Source: Cryptosporangium minutisporangium (lineage in GTDB: Bacteria > Actinomycetota > Actinomycetes > Mycobacteriales > Cryptosporangiaceae). From it: a stretch of 64,000 nt of DNA. How positions within the stretch are numbered: the stretch's first letter is position 1; every line of letters begins with the position of its first letter. The stretch lies in NCBI RefSeq assembly GCF_039536245.1, contig NZ_BAAAYN010000070.1:21783-85782 (forward strand). The letters run 5' to 3'. The position numbers were made by a program, and so were the translations under genes. This document shows, piece by piece, positions 45,182 to 54,968 of this stretch. The notes below the pieces were generated by a model, which saw only the letters and a program-made list of their open reading frames with translations, did no database searches and had not been told where the DNA came from.

Positions 45182-47713
45182 TCAGTCGCCCCGGGCCAGG
45201 CTCCACAGCTTGATCGTCTTGTCCTTGTCCGCGCTCGCGCTCGCGAGGTACTTCCCGTCCGCGCTGAACGCCAGGTCGGTGACCTCGTCCTTGTGGCCGG
45301 TGAGCGGCTTGCCGATCGCGCGTCGGCCCTGGACGTCCCAGAGCCGGATGGCGTCCGCTCCTGCGCTCGCCAGGTACTTCCCGTCCGGACTGAACGCCAG
45401 CTCGTCAATGTCCTCGGAGTGGCCGGTGAGGTCAGCGCCGAGCGCGCGGCCGCGCTCGACGTCGAACAAAACGACCGTGTTGTTCACGTTGTCGCCGACC
45501 GCCAGGAGCTTGCCGTTCGAGCTGAATTCCATCCTGTCGAACGAGAAGGAATCCGGGTTCTCGGGCTCGAGCACCCCGGTGATCGGCTTGCTGGTCTCGA
45601 CGTCGTAGACCCGGAGGCCGTCGTTGATCGCGGCGACCCTGCTGCCGTCCGGGCTCAGCGCGTAGTACGACAGGGTCGAGGTCGTACCGGACACCCGATC
45701 GGCGCGGTACTCGAGCTTTCCGTCGCCGGACGCCGCCCACCTGCGCACGGTGGTCGTCTCGTCGAGCGCGAACACCTTCTTTCCGTCGGTGCTGAAGGTG
45801 ATGGCCCTGGTGTAGGTGTCCTCGTTGTCGAGGTCCTCGGTCTCGGCGCGGCGATTCTCGACGTCCCAGACCCGGGCCTCGTGGTTGCTGAGCGATGCGA
45901 CGCGGGTGCCCTCCGTCGGCTCGAACACCACCCGGTCGACACCATAGGTGAAGCTCCTCAGCGGCTGGCCGCTCTCCTCGCGCTTCTCGACGTCCCAGAA
46001 CCGGATCGTCTTGTCAGCGCTCGCGCTGGCCAACAGCGTGCTGTCGGGATGGAATGCAATCGCGCTGACCTCGTCCTGGTGCCCGGTGAGGGTCGCGGCG
46101 AGCGTGGCGCCGGTGAGCGGCTTGTCGGTCAGAGGCGTCGACCACGGCTTGAGGATGACGAGCGTCAGGACGAGGGCGACGACGACCGCCGCGACTCCGC
46201 CGAGCAGGAGAGCCAGTCTCCGTCGCGGGACGCCGGTCGGGCGCGGCGCCGGCGCGACCGGACCGGCGTGCGGTGTCCCGGGGCCCATCGGCGGGCCGGG
46301 ATAGAACGGCGGGCCGGGGCTGATCGGAGAGCCGGGCGCCATCGGAGAGCCTGGGCCCACCGGGGTGCCGGGGCCACCGGAGACCGGGAAGCCCGGCCCA
46401 CCCGAGACCGGAGCGCCCGGACCGCCGGACACGGGAACGCTGGGCACGGGAGCGCCGGAGACGGGTGGTGACTCCGGCCGGGACGGCGTGAACGACTGGG
46501 TCGGGGGCGCTTGCGGACTGCTGGGTAGCGTCGCCGTCGCCGCCGGCGGAAGCACCTGGGTCGGCGGGCCCGCCGGGGATCCGGGTGCGGACGGGCCGGG
46601 CGACAGCACCTCGGTCGGCAGCTCGACCACCGTGGGCGCCGCCGCCGTCACCGCGCGCAGGCTGCCCTCCGCGACGACCAGCTCGGGATAGTCCAGCGCG
46701 GTCGGTGCGATGCGGAGCGTCCGGTGCAGCAGCGTGGCGGCGAGCGGGATCCGCGACGACCCACCGACCAGGAAAACGCCGCCCACCTGCTCCGGCGCGA
46801 TCCCGGCGGTACGCAGGACGCTCAACGTCAGCGCGGACGTGCGGTCCAGCAGCGGCGTCGCGAGTTTCTCGAACTCCTCGCGGGTGAGGCGCACACCGGT
46901 GTTCACCAGCGGCACGTGCAGGTCGGTGGCGGGATGCCGGGACAGCTGCTCCTTCGCCGCCTTCGCGCCCCGCCAGAGCGCGTGCCGCGCCTGTTGGTCT
47001 GCGGGCGTCTGCGGCCAGTCCAGCTGCGCCCACGCGTCGCTCGCGCCGCTGGTCAGCCCGCGCGCGTGCGCGACGACCGCCGCGTCCAGGTCGAGCCCGC
47101 CGACGTCGGACAGACCGGCCGAGGCGACGACCTCGAATCCCGCTCCGACCGGTCGCACCACGCTGACGTCGAACGTGCCCGCGCCCAAGTCGTAGACGAC
47201 GAGGCAGCGCCCACCCGCTAATTGGTGCCCCAGCACCTGCACGAAGTACGCGGCAGCGGCCACCGGCTCCGGGACCAGTTCGACCCGACCCAACCCGGCG
47301 CGCTCGGCCGCGGCCGTCAGCACCCCGAGCCGGGCCTGGCCCCAGGCCGCCGGGTGGGTGAGGACGATCTTCGCGGGCGGTCCACCGGTCACCCGGTACG
47401 CCTCCTCGGCGACGCGCCGGAGCACGACGCCGATCACATCGACGACGCCGATCTCGCGTTCGCCCAGCCAGACCGTGCCGTCGTCGATCCGGCGTTTCGG
47501 GTTCGGCTCCAGACCCGAGGCGTAGCCGAGGCCGGCGCGCTCGGCGTCCGCACCGGTCAGCGGTGTGCCGTCCGGTCCGAGGAACACCGCGGACGACAGC
47601 AGGGGCGACGAGTCGAACAGCAGCGGACGAACCCGGCCGTCCGCACTGAGCAGAACCGCCACGGTGCTGGAGGTTCCGAAGTCAACGCCGAGTCGGTAGG
47701 AGTCCACGGCCAC
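45182..47713 (-). CDS. Hsp70-type ATPase fused to a membrane helix and WD40 propeller
   Basis: 843 residues. An actin-fold Hsp70 ATPase domain (1-350) shows DFGTSSTVAV, VVYDLGAGTFDVSVV and FLVGGSSRIP. A long Pro/Gly/Ser linker with collagen-like repeats (about 370-500) leads to one membrane helix (LALLLGGVAAVVVALVLTLVIL) and then about seven WD40-like repeats (TGHQDEVSAIAFHPD ... LASASADKTIRFWDVE, up to KTIKLWSL). The Hsp70 substrate-binding domain is missing. The ATPase would be cytosolic and the propeller outside. Hsp70-like fusions of this kind occur in actinobacteria, but I know of no assigned function. It is followed by gap and preceded by flavin reductases. Confidence 0.88.
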   Translation of the reverse strand: MAVDSYRLGVDFGTSSTVAVLLSADGRVRPLLFDSSPLLSSAVFLGPDGTPLTGADAERAGLGYASGLEPNPKRRIDDGTVWLGEREIGVVDVIGVVLRRVAEEAYRVTGGPPAKIVLTHPAAWGQARLGVLTAAAERAGLGRVELVPEPVAAAAYFVQVLGHQLAGGRCLVVYDLGAGTFDVSVVRPVGAGFEVVASAGLSDVGGLDLDAAVVAHARGLTSGASDAWAQLDWPQTPADQQARHALWRGAKAAKEQLSRHPATDLHVPLVNTGVRLTREEFEKLATPLLDRTSALTLSVLRTAGIAPEQVGGVFLVGGSSRIPLAATLLHRTLRIAPTALDYPELVVAEGSLRAVTAAAPTVVELPTEVLSPGPSAPGSPAGPPTQVLPPAATATLPSSPQAPPTQSFTPSRPESPPVSGAPVPSVPVSGGPGAPVSGGPGFPVSGGPGTPVGPGSPMAPGSPISPGPPFYPGPPMGPGTPHAGPVAPAPRPTGVPRRRLALLLGGVAAVVVALVLTLVILKPWSTPLTDKPLTGATLAATLTGHQDEVSAIAFHPDSTLLASASADKTIRFWDVEKREESGQPLRSFTYGVDRVVFEPTEGTRVASLSNHEARVWDVENRRAETEDLDNEDTYTRAITFSTDGKKVFALDETTTVRRWAASGDGKLEYRADRVSGTTSTLSYYALSPDGSRVAAINDGLRVYDVETSKPITGVLEPENPDSFSFDRMEFSSNGKLLAVGDNVNNTVVLFDVERGRALGADLTGHSEDIDELAFSPDGKYLASAGADAIRLWDVQGRRAIGKPLTGHKDEVTDLAFSADGKYLASASADKDKTIKLWSLARGD

Positions 47714-47764
47714 TCCGCCACCCTAGTGTCGGGTGTCAGAGGTTCGTCACCGGCACAGCCGGGC

Positions 47765-48253
47765 TCAGGCCGAGAGCCGGCGGAAGCCGCTGGAGTGGAA
47801 CACCAGCGGCGCCACGGCGGGCCGCACCTCGAACGCTTCGATCCGCAGCAGCACGATGTCGTGGTCGCCGGCCGGGACCTCCCGCTCCACCGCGCACTCC
47901 AGCCACGCGCTCGCTCCCTCGATCAGCACCGCTCCGCCCCCGGTGGTGCCGATCGTCAGCCCTTCGAACCGGTCACCGGTCTTCGCGGCCAGCCGCCGGG
48001 CGGCGAGGTCGTGGGACTCCCCCAGCACGCTCACCCCGACGAACGGCCGGTCGCGCAGCCGCGGCCAGGTCGTCGACGTGTTCTGGACGCAGACCGCGAC
48101 CAGCGCCGGCTCCAGCGACACCGCGACGAAGCTGCTCGCCGCCATGCCGACCGGGACGTCGTCCACGACCGCGCACAACCCCACGACGCCGCTCGGGAAA
48201 GCCCCGTAGACGTCGCGCAGATCTCGGGGCGCCGCCCCAGCGACCGCTTTCAT
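47765..48253 (-). CDS. flavin reductase family protein (FMN-binding split barrel)
   Basis: 162 residues from the ATG at 48253, with a GAGGACG site; a GTG at 48259 is too close to it. The fold is recognised from LRDVYGAFPSGVVGLCAVVDDVPVGMAASSF, the FMN-binding SLEPALVAVCVQNTSTTWP, and GDHDIVLLRIEAF. Members reduce FMN or FAD with NAD(P)H and feed flavin monooxygenases. The start lies 13 bp after the stop of the FMN reductase gene. No monooxygenase component is nearby, so the partner is unknown. Confidence 0.85.
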   Translation of the reverse strand: MKAVAGAAPRDLRDVYGAFPSGVVGLCAVVDDVPVGMAASSFVAVSLEPALVAVCVQNTSTTWPRLRDRPFVGVSVLGESHDLAARRLAAKTGDRFEGLTIGTTGGGAVLIEGASAWLECAVEREVPAGDHDIVLLRIEAFEVRPAVAPLVFHSSGFRRLSA

Positions 48254-48266
48254 TTCCACACCGTCC

Positions 48267-48767
48267 TCATCGCAGGCCGGATACGGTGCCGGTCACCGCA
48301 CCCGACCACCGCGCGGCGTAATTCGCGATCACGGAGCTCTCGGTGTAGGTGGAGTCGATCAAGTACAGACCCGGCGTCGGGCAGGACGCGCCGAGCTCGA
48401 CGAGCACCGGCTTGAGCAGCAGGTCGGGCGCCATCGCGTGGCCGGGGCCGGCACCGAGCATCACCGGCACCGCGACCACACCGGCCAGGCCCTCGGCGGT
48501 GGCGAACTGGTCGAGGAACAGTTTGAGCACGCCGGTGTAGGTGGCCTTGAACGTGGGGCTGGCGATCACGGCGAGCTCCGCCGACCGCACCGACTCCACC
48601 GCCGCCGCGACGCCGGCGTCACCCCAGCCGAGCAAGCCGGCGCCGAGCGTGACGACGTCCACGACGACGTCCGGCTCCTGGCCGGTCAGTTCCCGGGCGA
48701 CCCGGGTCGCCGCGTCGAGCGTCCGCGACTGCGGCTTCGGATTGCCCGCGACAACCGCCACCTTCAT
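48267..48767 (-). CDS. NADPH-dependent FMN reductase (flavodoxin fold)
   Basis: 166 residues; opens with KVAVVAGNPKPQSRT, the FMN phosphate loop, followed by ELAVIASPTFKATYTGVLKLFLDQF, typical of the SsuE/MsuE/NADPH-FMN reductase group. The ATG at 48767 is clear. It forms a two-gene unit with the split-barrel reductase. Having two different flavin reductases together suggests supply of reduced flavin for sulfonate or aromatic oxygenases encoded elsewhere. Confidence 0.87.
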   Translation of the reverse strand: MKVAVVAGNPKPQSRTLDAATRVARELTGQEPDVVVDVVTLGAGLLGWGDAGVAAAVESVRSAELAVIASPTFKATYTGVLKLFLDQFATAEGLAGVVAVPVMLGAGPGHAMAPDLLLKPVLVELGASCPTPGLYLIDSTYTESSVIANYAARWSGAVTGTVSGLR

Positions 48768-48985
48768 GCACGTCTCCCTACCGCGCTGCCCTACCGACGA
48801 CCGGTCGGTTGGGCGACGGCCGTGCGCCGTCCCCCCATCGGTACCCGATCGACCGGGCTCCGTGGGTTACGTGGCCTCGACACTTCTGCGAGGTTCGTCA
48901 TGACGTGCGGGCCGGTGGGACTGCGCAGTGCGGTCTGAGTACTAGGACTCACGACGGGCGAACCGCCGCGAGCGATGCTGACGGC

Positions 48986-49282
48986 ATGCGAATTCTTCGT
49001 CTCGCCTTCGACAACTGGTTCTCCCGCGCCTACCTGGCCGGGGTCGCGGTCGTCACCGCGTTGGTCACCGTCAGCCTGGTCACCTGGGACCAGCCGGACG
49101 CCAACCTGGCGGGTATCTGGGTCATCCTGGTGACGCTGCCGTTCTCGTTGCTCGGCATAGTGGCCACGGACTCCGCGGCCGGACCGGCCGTGCTGATGGC
49201 CGCCGTCGTCCTCGGAGCCGTGATCAACGCGACCGCGATCGGCGGCCTGGTCGCCCTGGTCCGCCGCCGCCCCGCACGCTGA
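48986..49282 (+). CDS. small membrane protein, SCO4225-like
   Basis: 98 residues with three hydrophobic segments (YLAGVAVVTALVTVSLV, LAGIWVILVTLPFSLLGIVA, AVLMAAVVLGAVINATAIGGLVALV) and a basic C-terminus. It resembles the small SCO4225-type membrane proteins of streptomycetes; no function is known. It is the only plus-strand gene between the flavin reductases and whiA, 74 bp from the convergent whiA stop. Confidence 0.7.
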   Translation: MRILRLAFDNWFSRAYLAGVAVVTALVTVSLVTWDQPDANLAGIWVILVTLPFSLLGIVATDSAAGPAVLMAAVVLGAVINATAIGGLVALVRRRPAR

Positions 49283-49355
49283 CCCGCGGGCCTTCCGGCC
49301 GGCGCGGGCGCGCCGGCGAACCCGGCGCGCCCGCCGGCCTGCTGGCCCCAGTGGC

Positions 49356-50336
49356 CTACGGCGCGAGCATCTCCGGCGTCACGCTGGCCTCGGTGTCCGG
49401 GATACCGGTGTCGTGCGCACGCTTGTCGGCCAGCGCGAGCAGCCGCCGGATCCGGCCGGCCACCGCGTCCTTGGTCAGCGGCGGGTCGGCCAGCGACCCG
49501 AGCTCTTCCAGCGACGCCTGGCCGTGCGCCAGCCGCAACCGCCCGGCGGCCAGGAGGTGCTCCGGAGCGTCGCCGCCCAGGATCTCCATCGCCCGCTCCA
49601 CGCGGGCACCCGCGGCGACCGCCGCCCGCGCCGACCGCCGCAGGTTCGCGTCGTCGAAGTTCGCGAGCCGGTTCGCGGTGGCCCGCACCTCGCGCCGCAT
49701 CCGCCGCTCCTCCCACGCCAGCACGCTCGCGTGGGCACCGATCCGGGTGAGCAGCGCACCGATCGCGTCGCCGTCCCGGACGACGACCCGGTCGACGCCG
49801 CGAACCTCCCGCGCCTTGGCGGTGACGCCGATCCGCCGTGCCGCACCCACCAGCGCCAAGGCCGCTTCCGGACCGGGGCAGGTGATCTCCAGCGCCGCCG
49901 AGCGTCCGGGCTCGGTGAGCGAGCCGTGGGCCAGGAACGCTCCGCGCCACGCCGCTTCGGAGCAGCACGCCGCCGCAGACACGACCTGCGGCGGCAGCCC
50001 GCGCACCGGCCGCCCCCGGACGTCCAGCAATCCGGTCTGCCGCGCCAGCGAGTCACCCTCACGGACCACCCGCACGATGTAGCGGCTGGTCTTGCGCAGG
50101 CCGCCCGCGGTGAGCACGTGCACCTCGCTGCCGTGCCCGTAAACCTCGGCGATGCTCTGCCGCAGTCGGCGCGCCGCGTTGCCGGTGTCGAGTTCCGCTT
50201 CGACCACGACCCGCCCCGCGACGATGTGCAGACCGCCGGCGAACCGGAGTAGCGCCGCCATCTCGGATTTACGGCAACAGGGTTTGGTGACCGCGACCCG
50301 GCTCAACTCGTCCTTCACCGCGGCCGTCATCGCCAT
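49356..50336 (-). CDS. whiA: sporulation/cell-division regulator WhiA
   Basis: 326 residues from the ATG at 50336, the normal start ([14 protein letters not shown]). The N-terminal LAGLIDADG-like domain shows [19 protein letters not shown] and the C-terminal helix-turn-helix [31 protein letters not shown]. WhiA is a DNA-binding factor, required with WhiB in Streptomyces for sporulation septation and conserved in nearly all Gram-positive bacteria. It follows yvcK by 73 bp in the usual uvrC-rapZ-yvcK-whiA order. Confidence 0.97.
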   Translation of the reverse strand: MAMTAAVKDELSRVAVTKPCCRKSEMAALLRFAGGLHIVAGRVVVEAELDTGNAARRLRQSIAEVYGHGSEVHVLTAGGLRKTSRYIVRVVREGDSLARQTGLLDVRGRPVRGLPPQVVSAAACCSEAAWRGAFLAHGSLTEPGRSAALEITCPGPEAALALVGAARRIGVTAKAREVRGVDRVVVRDGDAIGALLTRIGAHASVLAWEERRMRREVRATANRLANFDDANLRRSARAAVAAGARVERAMEILGGDAPEHLLAAGRLRLAHGQASLEELGSLADPPLTKDAVAGRIRRLLALADKRAHDTGIPDTEASVTPEMLAP

Positions 50337-50409
50337 CGCGCTGCTCCAGTCGTCTCGCTCTGCCCCCGTTACGGCACGCCGGGCTCTGCACCCACCCGTC
50401 ACCGGCGTT

Positions 50410-51351
50410 TCAACCGGTGCCGAGCACTCCGCGTAGTGCGGCGGCGAGAGCCTGCTGATCGTGCCGCGGACTCCCGTCGGACGCCGCTACCGGCGCCACA
50501 ACCAGACGTCCCCCCAGGGATTCTGCCGCACGGGACAGACCGGTGTGGTCCCCAACGATGTGTGGATCTGCCAGCACGACGTCTACCTTCAACGCCGGAG
50601 CGTGTTCGGCCAGCGCGTGGAGATGCCCTTCGAACGGCATTCCCTTGGTCTCACCGTCCGTGCTGAGGTTCAGCACGAGGATCCGGCGGGCCGGCGAGCT
50701 GACGATCGCGTTCGCGAGATCGGGCACCAGGAAGTGCGGCAACACGCTGGTGAACCAGGAGCCGGGGCCGAGAACCAACGCATCGGCCATCGCCACCGCC
50801 TCGACCGCCTCCGGGCAGGCCGGCGCATCCGCCGGGTTGACCCGGACCCGGCGCACCTGCCCGCGCGTCGTGGCCACCTCGTGCTGGCCGTGGATCGTCA
50901 CGACGTTGCCCAGTGCACCGGCGACGTCGGCCTCGATGTCCAGCGGCTGGGCCGCCATCGGCAGCACCCGGCCCCGGCAGCCCAAAACGCGGGCCGCGTG
51001 GTCCAGCGCGGGGATCGTGCCGCCGAGGATGTCGGTGAGGCCGGCCAGGATCAGGTTGCCGATCGCGTGACCACCGAGGTCGCCGCCGCCGGGGAAGCGG
51101 TGCTGGAACACCGCGGCGGTCACCGGATCGGCGGGGTTCGCCAGCGCCACCAGTGCCTGGCGGAGGTCACCGGGCGGAATCCCGCCGAACTCCCGCCGCA
51201 GCCGACCGCTGGAGCCGCCGTCGTCGGCGACCGTGACCACGGCGGTCGGGTCGATCCCCAGCAGACACAAGGCCTTGAGCGAGGCGAACAGCCCGTGCCC
51301 GCCTCCGAAGGCCACCACCCGCGGAGGTCGCTCGGTGTCCCAACCGATCAC
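50410..51351 (-). CDS. yvcK: YvcK/CofD-like gluconeogenesis factor
   Basis: 313 residues from a GTG at 51351. It shows [17 protein letters not shown] at the N-terminus, [33 protein letters not shown] and the [12 protein letters not shown] motif. YvcK binds UDP-sugars and is linked to cell-wall synthesis and growth on gluconeogenic carbon sources. The start codon overlaps the stop of a 31-codon leader ORF made by palindromic element B, so its translation may depend on that ORF. In relatives the gap to rapZ is short; here it is 234 bp. Confidence 0.95.
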   Translation of the reverse strand: MIGWDTERPPRVVAFGGGHGLFASLKALCLLGIDPTAVVTVADDGGSSGRLRREFGGIPPGDLRQALVALANPADPVTAAVFQHRFPGGGDLGGHAIGNLILAGLTDILGGTIPALDHAARVLGCRGRVLPMAAQPLDIEADVAGALGNVVTIHGQHEVATTRGQVRRVRVNPADAPACPEAVEAVAMADALVLGPGSWFTSVLPHFLVPDLANAIVSSPARRILVLNLSTDGETKGMPFEGHLHALAEHAPALKVDVVLADPHIVGDHTGLSRAAESLGGRLVVAPVAASDGSPRHDQQALAAALRGVLGTG

Positions 51352-51443
51352 GCCTCTCGCCTTCCCACGGAATTCTTTTCGACCGACCCCTGCGCAGGTC
51401 GCTCAGCCTGCCGCCGGGATACGGGAGGTGGAGAAGAGTTCAC
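51348..51443 (-). CDS. possible 31-aa leader ORF coupled to yvcK
   Basis: Reading the minus strand, GTG at 51443 opens a frame (NSSPPPVSRRQAERPAQG, then [12 protein letters not shown]) that ends with TGA at 51348-51350. This TGA overlaps the yvcK GTG by the usual 4 nt. The frame consists almost wholly of palindromic element B plus 18 nt. A GAGGGG stretch lies 11 nt before the GTG. No homology to known leader peptides is evident; it may be coincidental. Confidence 0.35.
   Translation of the reverse strand: MNSSPPPVSRRQAERPAQGSVEKNSVGRREA
51368..51443. repeat. palindromic element, copy B (5' of yvcK)
   Basis: About 76 bp; reads GGAATTCTTTTCGACCGAC at the left and GGTGGAGAAGAGTTCAC at the right. 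It aligns along its length with copies A (33733) and C (63390), with 3 nt extra in the middle. The left terminus has CG before GAATTC rather than the RT of copies A and C, so only the right terminus keeps a start codon, facing yvcK. Confidence 0.75.
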
Positions 51444-51585
51444 TGCCGTCCGCCCCTCTGCCGCACGCTGCCATCCGGACACCGCACGTCCGCATTGACA
51501 TGCTCTGCGCCGTAGATGCCCCGCACTGCATGGATCGACTGCAACGCGTGGCGGAGGCGGACGGTACCGTGCCTCGCGGCGGCCG

Positions 51586-52509
51586 TCACTCCCGGCCCAG
51601 GTCCCGGTGGCTCACAGTGGTGGGGATACCCCGGGCTTCCAGTCTCGACGCCAACGCGATCGCGCTGGCGACGCTCCGGTGCTTACCGCCCGTGCACCCC
51701 ACCGCGATCGTGAGGTAACGCTTACCCTCCCGTTTGTACCCGTCGGTGGCCATCGCGACGACAGCCGCGTACTGATCGAGGAACTCCACGGCGCCCGGCT
51801 GCGCCATCACGTAGTCGCTGACCGCCTCGTCCTTACCGCTGAACGGCCGCAACTCCGGAACCCAGTGCGGGTTGGGCAACCAGCGCATGTCGACGACGAG
51901 ATCCGCGTCGGCGGGCAGCCCGTACTTGAAGCCGAAGGAGAGCGTGGTCACGTGCAGCGTCTGCTCGGGGGTGACGAACAGTTCCTCGATCCGGCCGCGG
52001 AGCTGGTTGCCGTTGAGCAGGCTGGTGTCGATGATCACATCGGAGACCTCGCGCGCGTTCGCCAGTAGCACCCGCTCTGCCGCGATGCCGTCGGCGAGCC
52101 GCCCGTCACCCTGCAGCGGATGCGGACGCCGCACGCTCTCGAAGCGGCGGATCAGCACGTCGTCGGACGCGTCGACGAACACGACGCGGGGATTGAAGCC
52201 GCGCACCCGCAGATCGGCGACCGCGCCGAGCAGGTCGGTGGAGAACGCCCGGCTCCGGACGTCGAGCGTCATCGCGGTGCGGCGACCCGCGCCCCCGGAC
52301 GCGAACGCCAGCTCGGCCATCGTCACCATCAGCGTCTGCGGGAGGTTGTCGACGACGTAATAGCCGACGTTCTCCAGCGCCCTGGCCACCGTGCTCCGCC
52401 CGGCCCCGGACAGGCCGGTCACTACGACGAGATCCATTTCGGCCCGTGCCGCGGCGATGCCGTCGACGTCCGACAGGTCGTCCGCGTCCGACCGCTCCCC
52501 GATCGTCAT
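51586..52509 (-). CDS. rapZ: RNase adapter / nucleotide-binding protein RapZ
   Basis: 307 residues. The P-loop reads [18 protein letters not shown], with Arg in place of the usual Lys as in other actinobacteria, and Walker B follows in [28 protein letters not shown]. The C-terminal domain contains [26 protein letters not shown] and [14 protein letters not shown]. In E. coli RapZ controls a small RNA for glucosamine-6-phosphate synthase; the actinobacterial role is not settled. The ATG at 52509 overlaps the uvrC stop (ATGA). Confidence 0.95.
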   Translation of the reverse strand: MTIGERSDADDLSDVDGIAAARAEMDLVVVTGLSGAGRSTVARALENVGYYVVDNLPQTLMVTMAELAFASGGAGRRTAMTLDVRSRAFSTDLLGAVADLRVRGFNPRVVFVDASDDVLIRRFESVRRPHPLQGDGRLADGIAAERVLLANAREVSDVIIDTSLLNGNQLRGRIEELFVTPEQTLHVTTLSFGFKYGLPADADLVVDMRWLPNPHWVPELRPFSGKDEAVSDYVMAQPGAVEFLDQYAAVVAMATDGYKREGKRYLTIAVGCTGGKHRSVASAIALASRLEARGIPTTVSHRDLGRE

Positions 52510-54839
52510 CGGTGCTCGTGTCCCCCCGCTCGGAGGGCGGCGGCAAGGCCGTCCGCCCCGTCTCCGGCTGTGCTCGTGGGTTGCCCGCTGGTTGGTGCTG
52601 CGGGTCCGCCGGCCGCCGATGGTGCCGCTGGTACGCCCGGTTCGCTCGCTATCCCTGATTCTGCTGCGCTAACAGCGGGTTGTGCAGCCCTCGTGGCCGA
52701 CTTTCCGGACGCCTCCCGCCGATCGGACGCCGGCTGCTGCCCGGACGACTCCGGCGCGGTGCGGGCCGCGGGCACCACGTCGCCGGCTCCTGCGCCGGGA
52801 CTGACGTCACCGGCCAGGGCCGCCACGATCGCCTCGGCCGTGCGTCGGCCGATGCCGGGCACCGTGACCAGCTCGTCGGCCGACGCCTGCCGCAGCCGCT
52901 TGAGCGACCCGAACTGCCGCAGCAGCGCCTTCCGCCGCGCTTCCCCGAGCCCCGGGACGTCGTCCAGCGCGGACTCGGTCATCCGCTTCGACCGCTTCTG
53001 CCGGTGATAGGTGATTGCGAACCGGTGTGCCTCGTCCCGGACGCGCTGCAGCAAGTACAACCCCTCGCTGGTGCGCGGCAGCACGAGCGGGAAGTCGTCG
53101 CCCGGCAGCCAGACCTCCTCCAGCCGCTTCGCCAGCCCGCAGAGCGCCACGTCGTCGATGCCGAGTTCGGCCAGCACGCGCGCGGCGGCCGCCACTTGGG
53201 GCGCACCACCGTCGACCACGACCAGATTCGGCGGGTAGGCGAACTTCCGCGGACGGCCGGTGGTCGGGTCGATGCCGACCGGCACTCCCCGATCGGGCTG
53301 CCGTTCACCCGGGACCTCGGCCGGGGTGGTCGCATCCGCGGCCACGACCTGGACCTGGCCGGCGAGGGAGTCGGCCTCCCCGGGCTCGGCGTCCGGGGTC
53401 GAGGCCTCGGGCACCAGGTCGCCGGTCTCGGCATGAGCGTCCAGGTACCGGTTGAACCGGCGACGCAGCACCTGGGCGAGCGCGGCCGTGTCGTCCGGCG
53501 GCCCGTCCGGGCCGGAGCGCACCGCGAACCGGCGGTACTCCGACTTGCGAGCCAGCCCGTCCTCGAACACCACCATGCTGCCGACGATGTCGGTGCCGCT
53601 GACGTGGGAGATGTCGTAACACTCGATCCGTAGCGGCGCCTCGTCGAGCAGCAGTGCGTCCTGGATCTCTTGGAGCGCCTTCGACCGAGCGGTGAGGTCG
53701 CTGGCCCGCTTGAGCTTGTGCTGCACGAAGGCCTGCTCGGCGTTGCGCTTGACGGTCTCCATCAGCGTCTTCTTGTCGCCACGCTGGGGGACCCGGAGCG
53801 CGACCCGGCTGCCCCGCAGCTCGGAGAGCAGATCCTCGACGACGGGGGCGTCGGTCGGCAGCTCCGGGACCAGCACCTCCTTCGGCACCGCCTCGCTCGC
53901 GTCGTCGCCGCCGTAGATCTGCAGGCAGAACTGTTCGACCAGGTCGCCCACGCCGAGGTCTTCGACCTTCTCGACCACCCAGCCGCGCTGGCCCCGGACC
54001 CGGCCACCGCGGACGTGGAAGACCTGGACAGCGGCCTCGAGCCCGTCGTCGGCGAACGCGATGACGTCGGCGTCGGTGCCGTCACCGAAGACGACGGCCT
54101 GCTTCTCCATCGCCCGCCGTAGCGCACCGATGTCGTCCCGGAGCCGGGCCGCCCGCTCGAACTCCAGCTCGGTGCTGGCCTGCTGCATCTCCCGTTCGAG
54201 GCGGCGGAGCATCTGGTCGGTCTTGCCGGCCATGAAGTCGCAGAAGTCCTCGACGATCTCCCGGTGCTCCTCGGCGGAGACCCGGCCGACGCACGGCGCG
54301 GAGCACTTGTCGATGTAGCCGAGCAGGCACGGCCGCCCGATCTGCCCCGCCCGCTTGAACACACCGCTCGAGCAGGTGCGCGCCGGGAACACCCGGAGCA
54401 GCAGGTCGAGGGTTTCGCGGATCGCCCAGGCGTGGGCGTACGGCCCGAAGTACCGCACACCTTTCTTCTTCGGGCCCCGCATCACCCGCAGCTGGGGGTA
54501 CTCCTCGTAGAGGGTGACCGCCAGGCTCGGGTAGCTCTTGTCGTCGCGGTACCGGACGTTGAAGCGCGGGTCGTACTCCTTGATCCAGGAGTACTCCAGC
54601 TGCAGCGCCTCCACCTCCGTGCTGACCACTACCCAGTCGACCTTGGCCGCGGTGGTCACCATCTGGTAGGTACGCGGATGGAGGCCGGCCGGATCGGCGA
54701 AGTAGGAGTTCAGACGGTTGCGGAGGTTCTTCGCTTTCCCGACGTAGATGACCGTGCCGCGAGAATCCCGGAAACGGTAGACACCAGGAGACTCCGGGAT
54801 CGTCCCCGGAGATGGGCGGTACGTGGACGGGTCGGGCAC
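52506..54839 (-). CDS. uvrC: excinuclease ABC subunit C
   Basis: 777 residues from the GTG at 54839 ([23 protein letters not shown]). The frame stays open upstream through four 24-bp tandem repeats to 55073, but those residues (RFATAPPV repeated) are unlikely to be translated. Domains: GIY-YIG nuclease ([23 protein letters not shown]), a UVR motif, the RNase H-like C-terminal nuclease ([32 protein letters not shown]), tandem helix-hairpin-helix ([28 protein letters not shown]), and an unusual 85-residue Ala/Pro/Gly tail. It makes both incisions in nucleotide excision repair with UvrA and UvrB. It heads the rapZ-yvcK-whiA cluster. Confidence 0.95.
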   Translation of the reverse strand: MPDPSTYRPSPGTIPESPGVYRFRDSRGTVIYVGKAKNLRNRLNSYFADPAGLHPRTYQMVTTAAKVDWVVVSTEVEALQLEYSWIKEYDPRFNVRYRDDKSYPSLAVTLYEEYPQLRVMRGPKKKGVRYFGPYAHAWAIRETLDLLLRVFPARTCSSGVFKRAGQIGRPCLLGYIDKCSAPCVGRVSAEEHREIVEDFCDFMAGKTDQMLRRLEREMQQASTELEFERAARLRDDIGALRRAMEKQAVVFGDGTDADVIAFADDGLEAAVQVFHVRGGRVRGQRGWVVEKVEDLGVGDLVEQFCLQIYGGDDASEAVPKEVLVPELPTDAPVVEDLLSELRGSRVALRVPQRGDKKTLMETVKRNAEQAFVQHKLKRASDLTARSKALQEIQDALLLDEAPLRIECYDISHVSGTDIVGSMVVFEDGLARKSEYRRFAVRSGPDGPPDDTAALAQVLRRRFNRYLDAHAETGDLVPEASTPDAEPGEADSLAGQVQVVAADATTPAEVPGERQPDRGVPVGIDPTTGRPRKFAYPPNLVVVDGGAPQVAAAARVLAELGIDDVALCGLAKRLEEVWLPGDDFPLVLPRTSEGLYLLQRVRDEAHRFAITYHRQKRSKRMTESALDDVPGLGEARRKALLRQFGSLKRLRQASADELVTVPGIGRRTAEAIVAALAGDVSPGAGAGDVVPAARTAPESSGQQPASDRREASGKSATRAAQPAVSAAESGIASEPGVPAAPSAAGGPAAPTSGQPTSTAGDGADGLAAALRAGGHEHR

Positions 54840-54872
54840 GGTGGAAAGCCTAGTCGGCCGTGCCGACACTTT

Positions 54873-54968
54873 CGCGAAGCGAACAGGCGGTGCGGTCGCG
54901 AAGCGAACAGGCGGTGCGGTCGCGAAGCGAACAGGCGGTGCGGTCGCGAAGCGAACAGGCGGTGCGGT
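54873..54968. repeat. four perfect 24-bp tandem repeats between uvrC and the crp-like gene
   Basis: CGCGAAGCGAACAGGCGGTG plus CGGT repeats four times without change at 54873, 54897, 54921 and 54945, with a partial unit after. As 24 is a multiple of three, all frames stay open through it (RFATAPPV on the minus strand, RSEQAVRS on the plus strand). It lies 34 bp before uvrC in the 365-bp divergent region. The remaining 236 bp before the crp-like start contain an AT-richer stretch near 55000-55055 suitable for a promoter; no small gene is evident. Confidence 0.9.

Noticed and set aside
51233-51718. A plus-strand gene running through element B
   Set aside because: Its first half is antisense to yvcK and its last part antisense to rapZ. 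Only the element part resembles copies A and C.
54873-54968. CRISPR array
   Set aside because: The units are head-to-tail with no spacers, and no cas genes are present. The same holds for the degenerate array near 56.1 kb.
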